DNA from: Frankiales bacterium
Lineage (GTDB): Bacteria; Actinomycetota; Actinomycetes; Mycobacteriales; SCTD01
NCBI GenBank assembly: GCA_025965755.1
Contig: JAOPWI010000284.1
Coordinates: forward strand, 1-6,893
Direction of reading: 5' to 3'
Length of the DNA: 6,893 bases
A model generated the notes under the pieces. The model saw nothing but the letters and a program-made list of their open reading frames with translations. It had not been told where the DNA came from and ran no database searches. A program made the translations under genes and the position numbers. This document shows, piece after piece, positions 1 through 5,648 of the stretch (positions within the stretch are counted from its first letter, which is position 1; each line of letters starts with the position of its first letter).

Positions 1-128
1 GCCGGGCCGAGGCCGACGCCGACCGCGACCGGACGCCGCCGCGGGGTCGCCGCCCGGCGAAGGCCAAGCGCGTCGACGAGCCGGTCGACGAGCCGGTCGA
101 CGAGCCGGTCGACGAGCCGGTCGACTAG
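1..128 (+). CDS. C-terminal tail of an unidentified protein (5' end outside window)
   Basis: Codons read from base 3 to the TAG at 126-128, giving a 41-residue tail. The tail opens with alternating acidic and basic residues (RAEADADRDR), passes through a basic Pro/Arg/Lys stretch (TPPRGRRPAKAK) and ends in four VDEP units plus VD. This is low-complexity, charged and almost certainly disordered, as often found at the C-terminus of nucleic-acid-binding actinobacterial proteins, but nothing here identifies the family. The other two plus frames are also open through this stretch; I chose this one because it gives a balanced acidic/basic tail and ends exactly at the repeat-borne stop, whereas the others give Arg/Ser- or Arg/Ala-only translations. 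The gene converges on the minus-strand secreted protein and overlaps it by four bases at the stop codons. Confidence 0.6.
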   Translation, partial: RAEADADRDRTPPRGRRPAKAKRVDEPVDEPVDEPVDEPVD

Positions 129-131
129 CCG
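72..131 (+). repeat. Five-copy 12-bp tandem repeat encoding VDEP
   Basis: The unit GTCGACGAGCCG is repeated perfectly four times (72-83, 84-95, 96-107, 108-119). A fifth copy at 120-131 differs by a single G-to-T change, turning GAG into the TAG stop. The unit length is a multiple of three, so copy-number change by slippage would keep frame and only lengthen or shorten the acidic VDEP tail of the upstream protein. Direct observation; the slippage consequence is inference. Confidence 0.93.
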
Positions 132-787
132 GCGCGCAGGCCGGTGTTGGCCACCGGCGAGGTCGCGCTGAGCATGCTGACCAGCAGGAACGGGTCGTTC
201 CTGCCGCGCGTCCAGCCGCGCGAGGTCAGGTCCACGAAGGGCACCTGGCGGATGGCCGCGGTGCGCTGGAGCGTCTGGTTGACGGCCGCGAGCGAGGAGG
301 CGGTCGAGGTGGACTCCGGAACCGGCCCGACCAGGGCCAGGCCCGTGCCCGGCCGGACATGGGCGCGGACGTAGTCGATGAGGTGCAGCGTCGCCAGCTC
401 GACCTCGGCGGCCGGGGCGGGGCGGTCGGCCTCGCCGCCCTGGACGACGACGAGGTCGTAGCGCTTGAGGTCCTCGGCGGTCTTGCGCAGCCGGACGACG
501 TGCGCCCCGGTGGCCGGGTCGCTCGCGCGGGCGAAGCCGGAGCCGGGGCTCGTCCGGACGGTGACGTCCCAGCCGTACAGCGCGCCGGATCCGTCGAGCG
601 TCGAGGCGGCCGTCTCGGCCAGGGTGTCCCCGCCCAGCACCAGGATGGACGTCAGGCGGGGGACCGGTCCCGGCTCCTCGGCGGTCGTGGCACCGGCCAC
701 GGTCAGCGCCGCGATCGAGCCGGCGCAGAGCAGGCCGGCGACAGCGGCGACCGGACGACGGACCGTCGGGGAGCAGAACAGGCGCAT
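125..787 (-). CDS. Secreted SGNH/GDSL-hydrolase-like protein with degenerate active site
   Basis: 220 residues from an ATG. The N-terminus has Arg residues at 2, 10 and 11, a hydrophobic core at about 12-33 and plausible signal peptidase I sites after AGA (31-33) or TTA (34-36), so export is likely. Cys21 lacks a lipobox (Leu at -1), so this is not a typical lipoprotein. The mature part looks like a flavodoxin-like SGNH fold: ILVLGGDTL (48-56) sits where block I GDSL would be, YDLVVVQGGEAD (110-121) where the block III GxN strand would be, and GLALVGPVPEST is a later beta strand. The nucleophile Ser is Thr55, block III has GGE instead of an Asn, and the C-terminal DxxH motif is not visible (NDPFLLV at 197-203), so hydrolase activity is doubtful. 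The gene lies 45 bp downstream of the thioesterase pair, with a hairpin between. No clear ribosome binding site is visible. The fold call is by eye and moderate; a plain secreted protein of unknown function is the alternative. Confidence 0.8.
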   Translation of the reverse strand: MRLFCSPTVRRPVAAVAGLLCAGSIAALTVAGATTAEEPGPVPRLTSILVLGGDTLAETAASTLDGSGALYGWDVTVRTSPGSGFARASDPATGAHVVRLRKTAEDLKRYDLVVVQGGEADRPAPAAEVELATLHLIDYVRAHVRPGTGLALVGPVPESTSTASSLAAVNQTLQRTAAIRQVPFVDLTSRGWTRGRNDPFLLVSMLSATSPVANTGLRAG

Positions 788-812
788 GTCAGGGTCTTCG
801 GCGTCTCGCAGC

Positions 813-828
813 CCGGCCTGTAGGCCGG
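813..828 (-). terminator. Possible terminator hairpin after the thioesterase pair
   Basis: CCGGCC (813-818) and GGCCGG (823-828) form a six-base perfect stem around a TGTA loop, five bases beyond the TGA of the thioesterase gene. There is no U-tract on the minus strand, so this is at best an actinobacterial U-less terminator or an RNA-stabilising hairpin. It is the only structure in the 45-bp gap before the secreted-protein gene. Confidence 0.4.
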
Positions 829-832
829 ATCG

Positions 833-1684
833 TCAGTGCGCCGGGCGCAGCAGGCCCTCCTGCACCACCGACACCGCCAGCCGGCCGTCGCGGGTGTAGA
901 TCGACCCCTCCGCCAGGCCGCGGGCGCCGCCGGTCCAGGGCGCGTGCTGGTCGTACAGCCACCACTCGTCGGCCCGGAACGGCCGGTGGAACCACATCGC
1001 GTGGTCCAGGCTCGCGCCGACGACGCCGTTCTGCCAGGACGCGCCGTGCACCAGCATCGTGGTGTCCAGCAGCGACATGTCGCTGGCGTACGCCACCAGG
1101 CACACGTGCAGCGTCGGATCGTCGGGCAGCCGGCCGTCGGCGCGCATCCACACCTGGGAGCGGTCCCGCCGCTCCTCGCGGTCCTGCGCCGCGCGCGGCG
1201 GGTCGCCGACGTAGCGCATGTCCATGGGCCGCGGGCGCACCAGCCAGCCGCCGATCTCCTGGGCGTACGGCTGCATCCGCTCCTGGAAGGTCGGCAGCGT
1301 CTCGGGATCGGGCACCACGGGCATCGGCTCGCCGTGCTCGAAGCCGCCCTCCTGGGTCTGGAAGGACGCCGACAGGTTGAAGATCGCCTTGCCGTGCTGC
1401 ACCGCGACGACGCGCCGGGTCGTGAAGGAGCGCCCGTCGCGGATGCGGTCGACCTCGTAGACGATCGGAATCGCCGGGTCGCCCGGGCGCAGGAAGTACG
1501 CGTGCAGCGAGTGCACCGGGCGGTCGGCCGGCACCGTGCGGACGGCCGCGACCAGCGCCTGGCCGGCGACCTGGCCCCCGAACACCCGCTGCCGGTCGTC
1601 GTCGGCGGGTCGGCCCCGGAAGATGTCGACCTCGATGCGCTCGAGGTCGAGCAGCTCGACCAGCTGCTCGAGCTGCGTGCTCAT
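833..1684 (-). CDS. tesB: Acyl-CoA thioesterase II (TesB family), downstream copy
   Basis: 283 residues, close to the 286 of E. coli TesB. It hydrolyses acyl-CoA to free fatty acid and CoA in the cytoplasm and folds as a double hotdog. The N-terminal hotdog holds QRVFGGQVAGQAL (32-44), HSLHAYFLRPGDP (58-70) and RVVAVQHGKAIF (91-102). The C-terminal hotdog holds AYASDMSLLD (198-207), GASLDHAMWFHRPF (223-236) and VVQEGLLR (273-280). From recalled alignment with E. coli TesB (Asp204, Thr228, Gln278) the catalytic residues are Asp202, Ser225 (Ser for Thr) and Gln275. The ATG was chosen because MSTQLEQLVELLDLERIEVDIFRG fits the family N-terminus and because it overlaps the TGA of the preceding paralogue (ATGA, 1681-1684), implying translational coupling. 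A weak GGGA lies six bases upstream. The same frame stays open far upstream to 2617, but that extension is antisense-like composition inside the neighbour. Substrate length preference cannot be told from sequence. Confidence 0.95.
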   Translation of the reverse strand: MSTQLEQLVELLDLERIEVDIFRGRPADDDRQRVFGGQVAGQALVAAVRTVPADRPVHSLHAYFLRPGDPAIPIVYEVDRIRDGRSFTTRRVVAVQHGKAIFNLSASFQTQEGGFEHGEPMPVVPDPETLPTFQERMQPYAQEIGGWLVRPRPMDMRYVGDPPRAAQDREERRDRSQVWMRADGRLPDDPTLHVCLVAYASDMSLLDTTMLVHGASWQNGVVGASLDHAMWFHRPFRADEWWLYDQHAPWTGGARGLAEGSIYTRDGRLAVSVVQEGLLRPAH

Positions 1685-2559
1685 GCCCGGTCCCGCCGCA
1701 GCCGCAGCAGGCCTTCCTGGACGATGGTGGCGACCCGCCGGCCGTCCTGCGTCCACAGCGAGCCGCGGCACAACGCCCGGCCGCTGCCGGCCCACGAGGA
1801 GTGCTGGTCGTAGAGGAACCACTCGTCGGCGCGGAACGGCCCGTGGAACCACACCGCGTGGTCCAGGCTCGCGCCGTGGATGTCCTCGTCCCAGGACAGG
1901 CCCTGACGCAGGAGCGCGACGTCGAGCAGCGTCATGTCGCTGGCGTAGGTCACGGCGCAGGCGTGCAGGAGGGGGTCGTCGGGCAACGGCCCGTTGGTGC
2001 GCATCCAGATCCGGCTCGTGGAGGAGGGCGCCGTGCCCTTGGCCTTGGCGACCGAGGCCAGGTCGTTGGTGCTGCGCGCCTCGAACGGGTTGTTGTCCCA
2101 CCACGGCTCCGAGAGCCCGACGTCGGCCAGGCGCTCCTTCATGGTCGGGAACTGCTCCGGCGGCGGAACGCGCGGCATGGGGTCGGCGTGCTCGTAGCCC
2201 TGCTCGGCGATCTGGAACGACGCCGACAGGTGGAAGATCGCCTTGCCGTGCTGCACCGCGACGACCCGTCTGGTGGTGAAGGACTTGCCGTCCCGGATGC
2301 GGTCGACCAGGTAGACGATCGGCACGGTGGGGTCGCCGGGGCGCAGAAAGTACGCGTGCAGCGAGTGCGCCGCGCGGTCGTCCGGCACGGTGCGGCCGGC
2401 GGCGATGAGCGACTGCCCGGCGATGAGGCCGCCGAAGACGCGCTGGCGCTCCTCCTCGGGCTGCCGGCCTCGGAAGACGTCCACCTCGACGCGCTCGAGG
2501 TCGAGCAGGTCGACCAGCTCGTGAATCGTCTGCGTCTCGCTGGTCAGGGGCTCGGTCAC
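1681..2559 (-). CDS. tesB: Acyl-CoA thioesterase II (TesB family), upstream paralogue
   Basis: 292 residues with the same double-hotdog layout as its neighbour: QRVFGGLIAGQSL (39-51), HSLHAYFLRPGDP (65-77), RRVVAVQHGKAIF (97-109), TYASDMTLLD (204-213), GASLDHAVWFHGPF (229-242) and IVQEGLLR (279-286). Predicted catalytic residues are Asp208, Ser231 and Gln281. The two proteins look clearly homologous over their whole length, with divergence concentrated in the loop between the hotdogs (here about 145-183, with PWWDNNPFEARSTNDLASVAKAKG). The start is a GTG with AGGA seven bases upstream; an ATG 8 bp upstream is out of frame. The protein begins MTEPLTSETQTIHELVDLLDLERVEVDVFRG, slightly longer than the paralogue. 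The stop codon overlaps the next start by four bases. A role in fatty-acyl-CoA turnover is inferred from the family; no fatty acid genes are adjacent in the window. Confidence 0.94.
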   Translation of the reverse strand: MTEPLTSETQTIHELVDLLDLERVEVDVFRGRQPEEERQRVFGGLIAGQSLIAAGRTVPDDRAAHSLHAYFLRPGDPTVPIVYLVDRIRDGKSFTTRRVVAVQHGKAIFHLSASFQIAEQGYEHADPMPRVPPPEQFPTMKERLADVGLSEPWWDNNPFEARSTNDLASVAKAKGTAPSSTSRIWMRTNGPLPDDPLLHACAVTYASDMTLLDVALLRQGLSWDEDIHGASLDHAVWFHGPFRADEWFLYDQHSSWAGSGRALCRGSLWTQDGRRVATIVQEGLLRLRRDRA

Positions 2560-2565
2560 CGGCGC

Positions 2566-2571
2566 ATCCTG
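2566..2571 (-). promoter_or_regulatory. Candidate -10 (CAGGAT) or SD (AGGA) before the first thioesterase
   Basis: Read on the minus strand, CAGGAT ends exactly six bases before the GTG start at 2559. It matches the TANNNT pattern of actinobacterial -10 elements at the A and final T and would place the transcript start at the start codon. The same bases include AGGA, a usable Shine-Dalgarno with a seven-base spacer. The two readings are mutually exclusive; sequence alone does not decide. No convincing -35 is seen. Confidence 0.35.
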
Positions 2572-2597
2572 CCAGCCGCCGCGACCCGACGCGCGGA

Positions 2598-2622
2598 GCC
2601 GGCGCCGGCCCGGCCATGCCGG
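2598..2622 (-). terminator. Inverted repeats after the ABC-F gene
   Basis: The 79-bp gap between the ABC-F stop and the thioesterase start holds a five-base stem, CCGGC (2610-2614) with GCCGG (2618-2622), around a three-base loop. It is followed on the minus strand by a perfect 12-bp palindrome, GCCGGCGCCGGC (2598-2609). There is no U-tract. It could be a U-less terminator separating the ligase/ABC-F unit from the thioesterase unit, or only GC-rich noise. Confidence 0.3.
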
Positions 2623-2638
2623 TGCGGGCGGTGAGCGG

Positions 2639-4279
2639 TCAGGTCTCGCGGACCTGCCCCGCGTCCAGGCGCAGGGTCCTCGTCACGTGCACCGCCTCGA
2701 GCAGCCGGCGGTCGTGGCTGACCAGCAGCAGCGTTCCGTCGTACGCGTCCAGGGCCTGCTCGAGCTGCTCGATCGCGGGCAGGTCGAGGTGGTTGGTCGG
2801 CTCGTCGAGGACCAGCAGGTTGACGCCGGCGGCCTGCAGCAGCGCCAGCGCGGCGCGGGTCCGCTCGCCCGGCGACAGGGAGCCGGCGGGCCGGTCGGTG
2901 TGGTCGGCCTTCAGCCCGAACTTCGCCAGCAGGGTGCGGCACTCCGACGCCGGCCAGCCGGTGACCTCCTCGAGAACCTCCACCACCGTGCGGTCGCCGC
3001 GGAAGCGCCCGCGCGCCTGGTCGATCTCCCCGACCAGCACGCCGCTGCCGAGCGACGCGCGCCCGCTGGTGGGCGGCAGCCGGCCGAGCAGCAGCGCGAG
3101 CAGCGTCGACTTGCCGGCGCCGTTCGGGCCGACCACGGCGAGGCGGTCGCCGTACGCGATCTGCAGGTCGACCGGACCCAGGACGAAGTCGCTGCCGTGG
3201 TGGACGACGGCCTGCGACAGCGTCGCGACGACGTCGCCGGAGCGGGGCGCCGCGGCGATCCGCAGCTGCAGCTGCCACTCCTTGCGCGGCTCGTCGACCT
3301 CCTCGAGCCGGTTGAGCTGGCTCTCGATGCCCTTCACGCGGGAGGCGGCGTGCGTGGCCGCCTCGATCCGCGCGCCCTTGCCGGCCCGGTCGTTGTCGGG
3401 CGTCTTGCGCTTGGCCCGCAGCGCCCCGCGGACGGACTGCTCGCGCTGCCGCTGCGCCTGCTGCACCAGCCCGGTGCGCTTGTCCTCGTACTCCTCGTAC
3501 TGCTCCCGCTGCTGCCGCCGGGCCAGCGCGCGCGCCTGGAGGTAGGCGTCCCAGCCGCCGTTGTAGAGGCGGGCGGTGCGGGTCGGCCCGTCCAGGTCGA
3601 GCACCGAGGAGATGGTGCGGGACAGGAACTCGCGGTCGTGCGAGACGACCACCAGGCCCGCCTGCAGGCCCAGCACGAACTGCTCCAGGCGCTCCAGCCC
3701 GGCGAAGTCGAGGTCGTTGGTCGGCTCGTCGAGCAGGAAGACGTCGTAGCGCGACAGCAGGACGCTGGCCAGCGACGCCCGTGCCGCCTGCCCGCCCGAC
3801 AGGGTGACCGTCTCGGCGGCGAGCAGGTCGGCCGCCAGGCCGAGGTCCTCGCACACCTCGGGCGCGCGGACGTCGAGGTCGGCGCCGCCGAGGTCCAGCC
3901 ACCGCTCGAGGGCCGCGCTGTACGCGTCGTCGGCGCCCGGGGAGCCGACCGTCAGCGCCTGGGTCGCGGCGTCGAGGGCGGCCTGCGCCGCGGCGACGCC
4001 GGTGCGGCGGGCCAGGAAGTCCAGCAGCCGCTCGCCGGGGCGGCGGTCGGGCCCCTGCGGCAGCAGCCCGACGGTGGCCGTCGGGGGAGCCGTGGTGACC
4101 CGGCCCGAGTCCGCTTCCAGCTGCCCGGCGAGCGTCGCCAGCAGGGTGGACTTGCCGGCACCGTTCGGCCCGACGACGCCGAGCCGGGTGCCGGGGGCGA
4201 CGGTCACCGAGACGCCGGACAGGACGAGGACGGGTCCGCGGACGACGGTGACGTCCGCGGCGACCAGGGTCGCGCTCAC
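2639..4279 (-). CDS. ABC-F family ATPase (two ATP-binding cassettes, no membrane domain)
   Basis: 546 residues. ABC-F proteins bind the ribosomal E site and act in translation or in protection from ribosome-targeting antibiotics. Cassette 1: Walker A GPNGAGKST (37-45), signature LSGGQ (160-164), Walker B with FLLDEPTND (181-189), switch His in SHD (213-215). Linker about 246-345 is Gln/Arg/Glu-rich and helical (ARRQQREQYEEYEDK and onward), the expected P-site tRNA interaction motif. Cassette 2: GPNGAGKST (384-392), signature LSPGE (468-472), LVLDEPTNHLD (489-499), SHD (521-523). All catalytic Glu and His residues are present, so both sites should be active. No transmembrane segments, so it is not a transporter. 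The GTG start overlaps the ligase TGA (GTGA, 4276-4279) and no good SD precedes it, suggesting coupling; an upstream open stretch to 4480 lies inside the ligase and looks like shadow sequence. Housekeeping (EttA/Uup-like) versus antibiotic-resistance subfamily is not decidable by eye; the long linker and LSPGE signature resemble actinobacterial resistance-type members. Confidence 0.93.
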   Translation of the reverse strand: MSATLVAADVTVVRGPVLVLSGVSVTVAPGTRLGVVGPNGAGKSTLLATLAGQLEADSGRVTTAPPTATVGLLPQGPDRRPGERLLDFLARRTGVAAAQAALDAATQALTVGSPGADDAYSAALERWLDLGGADLDVRAPEVCEDLGLAADLLAAETVTLSGGQAARASLASVLLSRYDVFLLDEPTNDLDFAGLERLEQFVLGLQAGLVVVSHDREFLSRTISSVLDLDGPTRTARLYNGGWDAYLQARALARRQQREQYEEYEDKRTGLVQQAQRQREQSVRGALRAKRKTPDNDRAGKGARIEAATHAASRVKGIESQLNRLEEVDEPRKEWQLQLRIAAAPRSGDVVATLSQAVVHHGSDFVLGPVDLQIAYGDRLAVVGPNGAGKSTLLALLLGRLPPTSGRASLGSGVLVGEIDQARGRFRGDRTVVEVLEEVTGWPASECRTLLAKFGLKADHTDRPAGSLSPGERTRAALALLQAAGVNLLVLDEPTNHLDLPAIEQLEQALDAYDGTLLLVSHDRRLLEAVHVTRTLRLDAGQVRET

Positions 4280-5328
4280 GACGAGAGGACCGTGCCGAGG
4301 TCGAAGCGCACCGGCCGGTCGAGCTGGGCGTAGGTGCACGAGCGGGCGTCCCGGTCCGGCCGGAAGTGCTTGAGCTGCGCGGTGTGCCGGAAGCGGCTGC
4401 CCTCCATGTGGTCGTAGGCCACCTCGACGACCAGCTCGGGTCGCAGCGGCACGAAGCTCCTGTCCTTGTCGCGGTTCCACCGGCTCGGCTCCCCGCCGGG
4501 CGCGCGGTGCTGCGTGCCGTCACCGAGCCAGGGGTGCGCCTCGCCGTCGGGCAGCAGGTACGGCTCGAGCTCGGCCACCAGCTCCGTGCGCCGCGCCATG
4601 GGGAACGACGCGGCGACGCCGACGTGGTGCAGCTGGCCCTGCTCGTCGTACAGGCCCAGAACCAGCGACCCGACGACCGGCCCGCTCTTGTGCCAGCGGT
4701 AGGCGCCCACGACGCAGTCGGCGGTGCGCGTGTGCTTCACCTTGCGCATGACGCGCTGGTCCTGGGCGTACGGCATGTCCAGCGGCTTGGCGACCACTCC
4801 GTCCAGGCCGGCGCCCTCGAACAGCGTGAACCACTCGCGGGCGAGCGCGGCGTCGCCGGTCGCCGGCGTGAGATGCACCGGCGGGCGGCTGGTGGACATC
4901 GCCTCCTCGAGCAGCGCGCGACGCTCGGAGAACGGCCGCTCCACGAGCGCGTCGTCGCCCAGAGCCAGCAGGTCGAAGGCGATGAAGGACGCGGGCGTCG
5001 TCTCCGACAGCATCCGCACCCGCGACGCGGCGGGGTGGACGCGCTGCAGCAGCGCCTCGAAGTCGAGCCCCTGGCCACCGGCGATGACGATCTCGCCGTC
5101 GACGACGCAGCGCTGCGGCAGCTCGCGCCGCACCGCCTCGACGACCTCGGGGAAGTAGCGCGTCAGCGGCTTCTCGTTGCGGCTACCCAGCTCCACCTCG
5201 TCGCCGTCGCGGAAGACGATGCAGCGGAAGCCGTCCCACTTGGGCTCGTACACGAACCCGCCCTCGGGCACGTCCGGCACGCTCTTGGCCAGCACCGGCT
5301 TCACCGGCGGCATCACAGGCAGGTCCAT
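4276..5328 (-). CDS. ligC: ATP-dependent DNA ligase, LigC type
   Basis: 350 residues, the size of mycobacterial LigC (about 358), and lacking the polymerase and nuclease domains of LigD. It seals nicks through a ligase-adenylate intermediate. Motif I is KWDGFR (30-35) with Lys30 as the adenylated residue; SRNEKPLTRYFPE (49-61) covers the motif Ia region; VVDGEIV (75-81) is motif III; ASFIAFDLLAL (113-123) is IIIa; LDGVVAK (175-181) is motif IV; RKVKHTRTADCVV (195-207) is motif V. The OB-fold follows (about 203-345), ending with PLRPELVVEVAYDHMEG and FRHTAQLKHFRPD. The N-terminus MDLPVMPPVKPVLAK closely resembles that of mycobacterial LigC as I recall it, supporting this ATG. No SD precedes it, but a GACACT element six bases upstream suggests a leaderless start. 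LigC is linked to backup excision repair and end joining in mycobacteria; no Ku, LigD or Prim-PolC gene lies in the window. It overlaps the ABC-F start. Confidence 0.94.
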   Translation of the reverse strand: MDLPVMPPVKPVLAKSVPDVPEGGFVYEPKWDGFRCIVFRDGDEVELGSRNEKPLTRYFPEVVEAVRRELPQRCVVDGEIVIAGGQGLDFEALLQRVHPAASRVRMLSETTPASFIAFDLLALGDDALVERPFSERRALLEEAMSTSRPPVHLTPATGDAALAREWFTLFEGAGLDGVVAKPLDMPYAQDQRVMRKVKHTRTADCVVGAYRWHKSGPVVGSLVLGLYDEQGQLHHVGVAASFPMARRTELVAELEPYLLPDGEAHPWLGDGTQHRAPGGEPSRWNRDKDRSFVPLRPELVVEVAYDHMEGSRFRHTAQLKHFRPDRDARSCTYAQLDRPVRFDLGTVLSS

Positions 5329-5334
5329 GACGTC

Positions 5335-5340
5335 AGTGTC
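5335..5340 (-). promoter_or_regulatory. Candidate leaderless -10 element (GACACT) of ligC
   Basis: On the minus strand GACACT lies six bases before the ligC ATG, within GGGACACTG (5334-5342). It has the conserved A and T of TANNNT. Transcription would start at or next to the ATG, explaining the missing ribosome binding site. The same nine bases occur at the same distance before the ORF at 6363. No -35 is evident. Confidence 0.45.
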
Positions 5341-5363
5341 CCGGACGGGCGCAGGGGCGGGGC

Positions 5364-5531
5364 TCAGCTCGCGCTGTCACCGGCGTTGACGGCCGCATCC
5401 CAGGCCACCCGGACCAGGTGGACCGCCTCGCCGACGGCGTTGCCGACCGAGGCGGCGGCCTGGTCGCCGCCGGTCGCGCCGAGCAGGACGACGAGGACGA
5501 CGAGGATCAGGGCGACGCCCTTGGGGCTCAC
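5364..5531 (-). CDS. Small single-pass membrane peptide, unknown function (55 aa)
   Basis: A short gene with a GTG start and a good ribosome binding site, AGGTGG (plus-strand 5537-5542), five bases upstream. The product begins MSPKGVALILVVLVVLLGATGG, a positively charged start followed by a strongly hydrophobic segment at about 6-19, which is a membrane anchor or uncleaved signal. The remaining 35 residues (DQAAASVGNAVGEAVHLVRVAWDAAVNAGDSAS) alternate small and hydrophobic residues and could form an amphipathic helix. No family is recognised. A far longer frame continues upstream to 6110, but that part is the complement of the PH-domain gene and has His/Gln/Arg-rich shadow composition, so the short start is preferred. 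It lies 35 bp before ligC on the same strand and is divergent from the PH-domain gene. Small secreted peptide is an alternative. Confidence 0.72.
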   Translation of the reverse strand: MSPKGVALILVVLVVLLGATGGDQAAASVGNAVGEAVHLVRVAWDAAVNAGDSAS

Positions 5532-5549
5532 CGGGACCACCTGGACACG

Positions 5550-5579
5550 ACCATGCGCGCAGGCTGGCACAGCGGTCAC
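5550..5579 (-). promoter_or_regulatory. Tentative promoter for the small membrane peptide
   Basis: Read on the minus strand, GTGACC (5574-5579) resembles TTGACA at four of six positions and is followed after 18 bases by CATGGT (5550-5555), which has the A and T of a TANNNT -10. It would start transcription a little upstream of the AGGTGG ribosome binding site. The match is weak and rests on position and spacing. Confidence 0.28.
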
Positions 5580-5597
5580 CCGTGGTCGCGCAGGCTG
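5556..5597. repeat. 11-bp direct repeat in the divergent promoter region
   Basis: CGCGCAGGCTG occurs at 5556-5566 and again at 5587-5597, with start points 31 bp apart, close to three turns of B-DNA. Both copies lie between the divergent small-peptide and PH-domain genes, and the first adjoins the tentative minus-strand -10. That placement fits a two-site operator for a regulator binding one DNA face, but regulatory function is inference. Confidence 0.5.
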
Positions 5598-5622
5598 CCC
5601 GCGTGTCGCGCGTCTTGCGGTC

Positions 5623-5638
5623 GCCCGCGGGCTACCGT
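5623..5638 (+). promoter_or_regulatory. Candidate -10 (TACCGT) preceded by a 10-bp palindrome
   Basis: TACCGT (5633-5638) matches TANNNT fully and ends ten bases before the ATG at 5649, placing the transcript start near 5645-5649. A perfect palindrome GCCCGCGGGC (5623-5632) abuts its upstream edge, where the spacer of the promoter would be, so it could be an operator. A TTGCGG at 5615-5620 looks like a -35 but is only 12 bases away, too close for a standard promoter. Confidence 0.42.
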
Positions 5639-5648
5639 CCGGGCCGAC

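Noticed and set aside
61..83. Possible lipoprotein or tRNA/rRNA signals in the edges and gaps
   Set aside because: No lipobox in the secreted protein (Leu before Cys21), and no cloverleaf or rRNA-like sequence was recognised in any intergenic stretch; all gaps are under 120 bp.
72..131. CRISPR-like array
   Set aside because: The units are contiguous 12-mers without spacers and encode an in-frame VDEP tail; this is a coding minisatellite.
1685..2617. In-frame extension of the downstream thioesterase up to 2617, which would make a 594-residue protein
   Set aside because: The added part is Arg/Pro/Ala-rich shadow sequence of the upstream paralogue, has no thioesterase motifs, and the ATGA overlap with a family-typical N-terminus marks the real start.
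2687..4333. Plus-strand open frame of 548 codons antisense to the ABC-F gene
   Set aside because: Its translation is low-complexity (Val/Gln/Arg/Gly/Ala-rich) with no domain, while the opposite strand encodes a complete ABC-F with all motifs. Long antisense frames are expected at this GC content.
5615..5638. Full -35/-10 promoter TTGCGG...TACCGT
   Set aside because: The spacer is only 12 bases, outside the usual 16-19, so only the -10 part is kept.
5418..5648. 77-codon N-terminal extension of the PH-domain protein
   Set aside because: It overlaps the small membrane peptide gene and the control region, has no SD, and its sequence does not look like a conserved domain. Starts at 5649 or 5661 are better supported.
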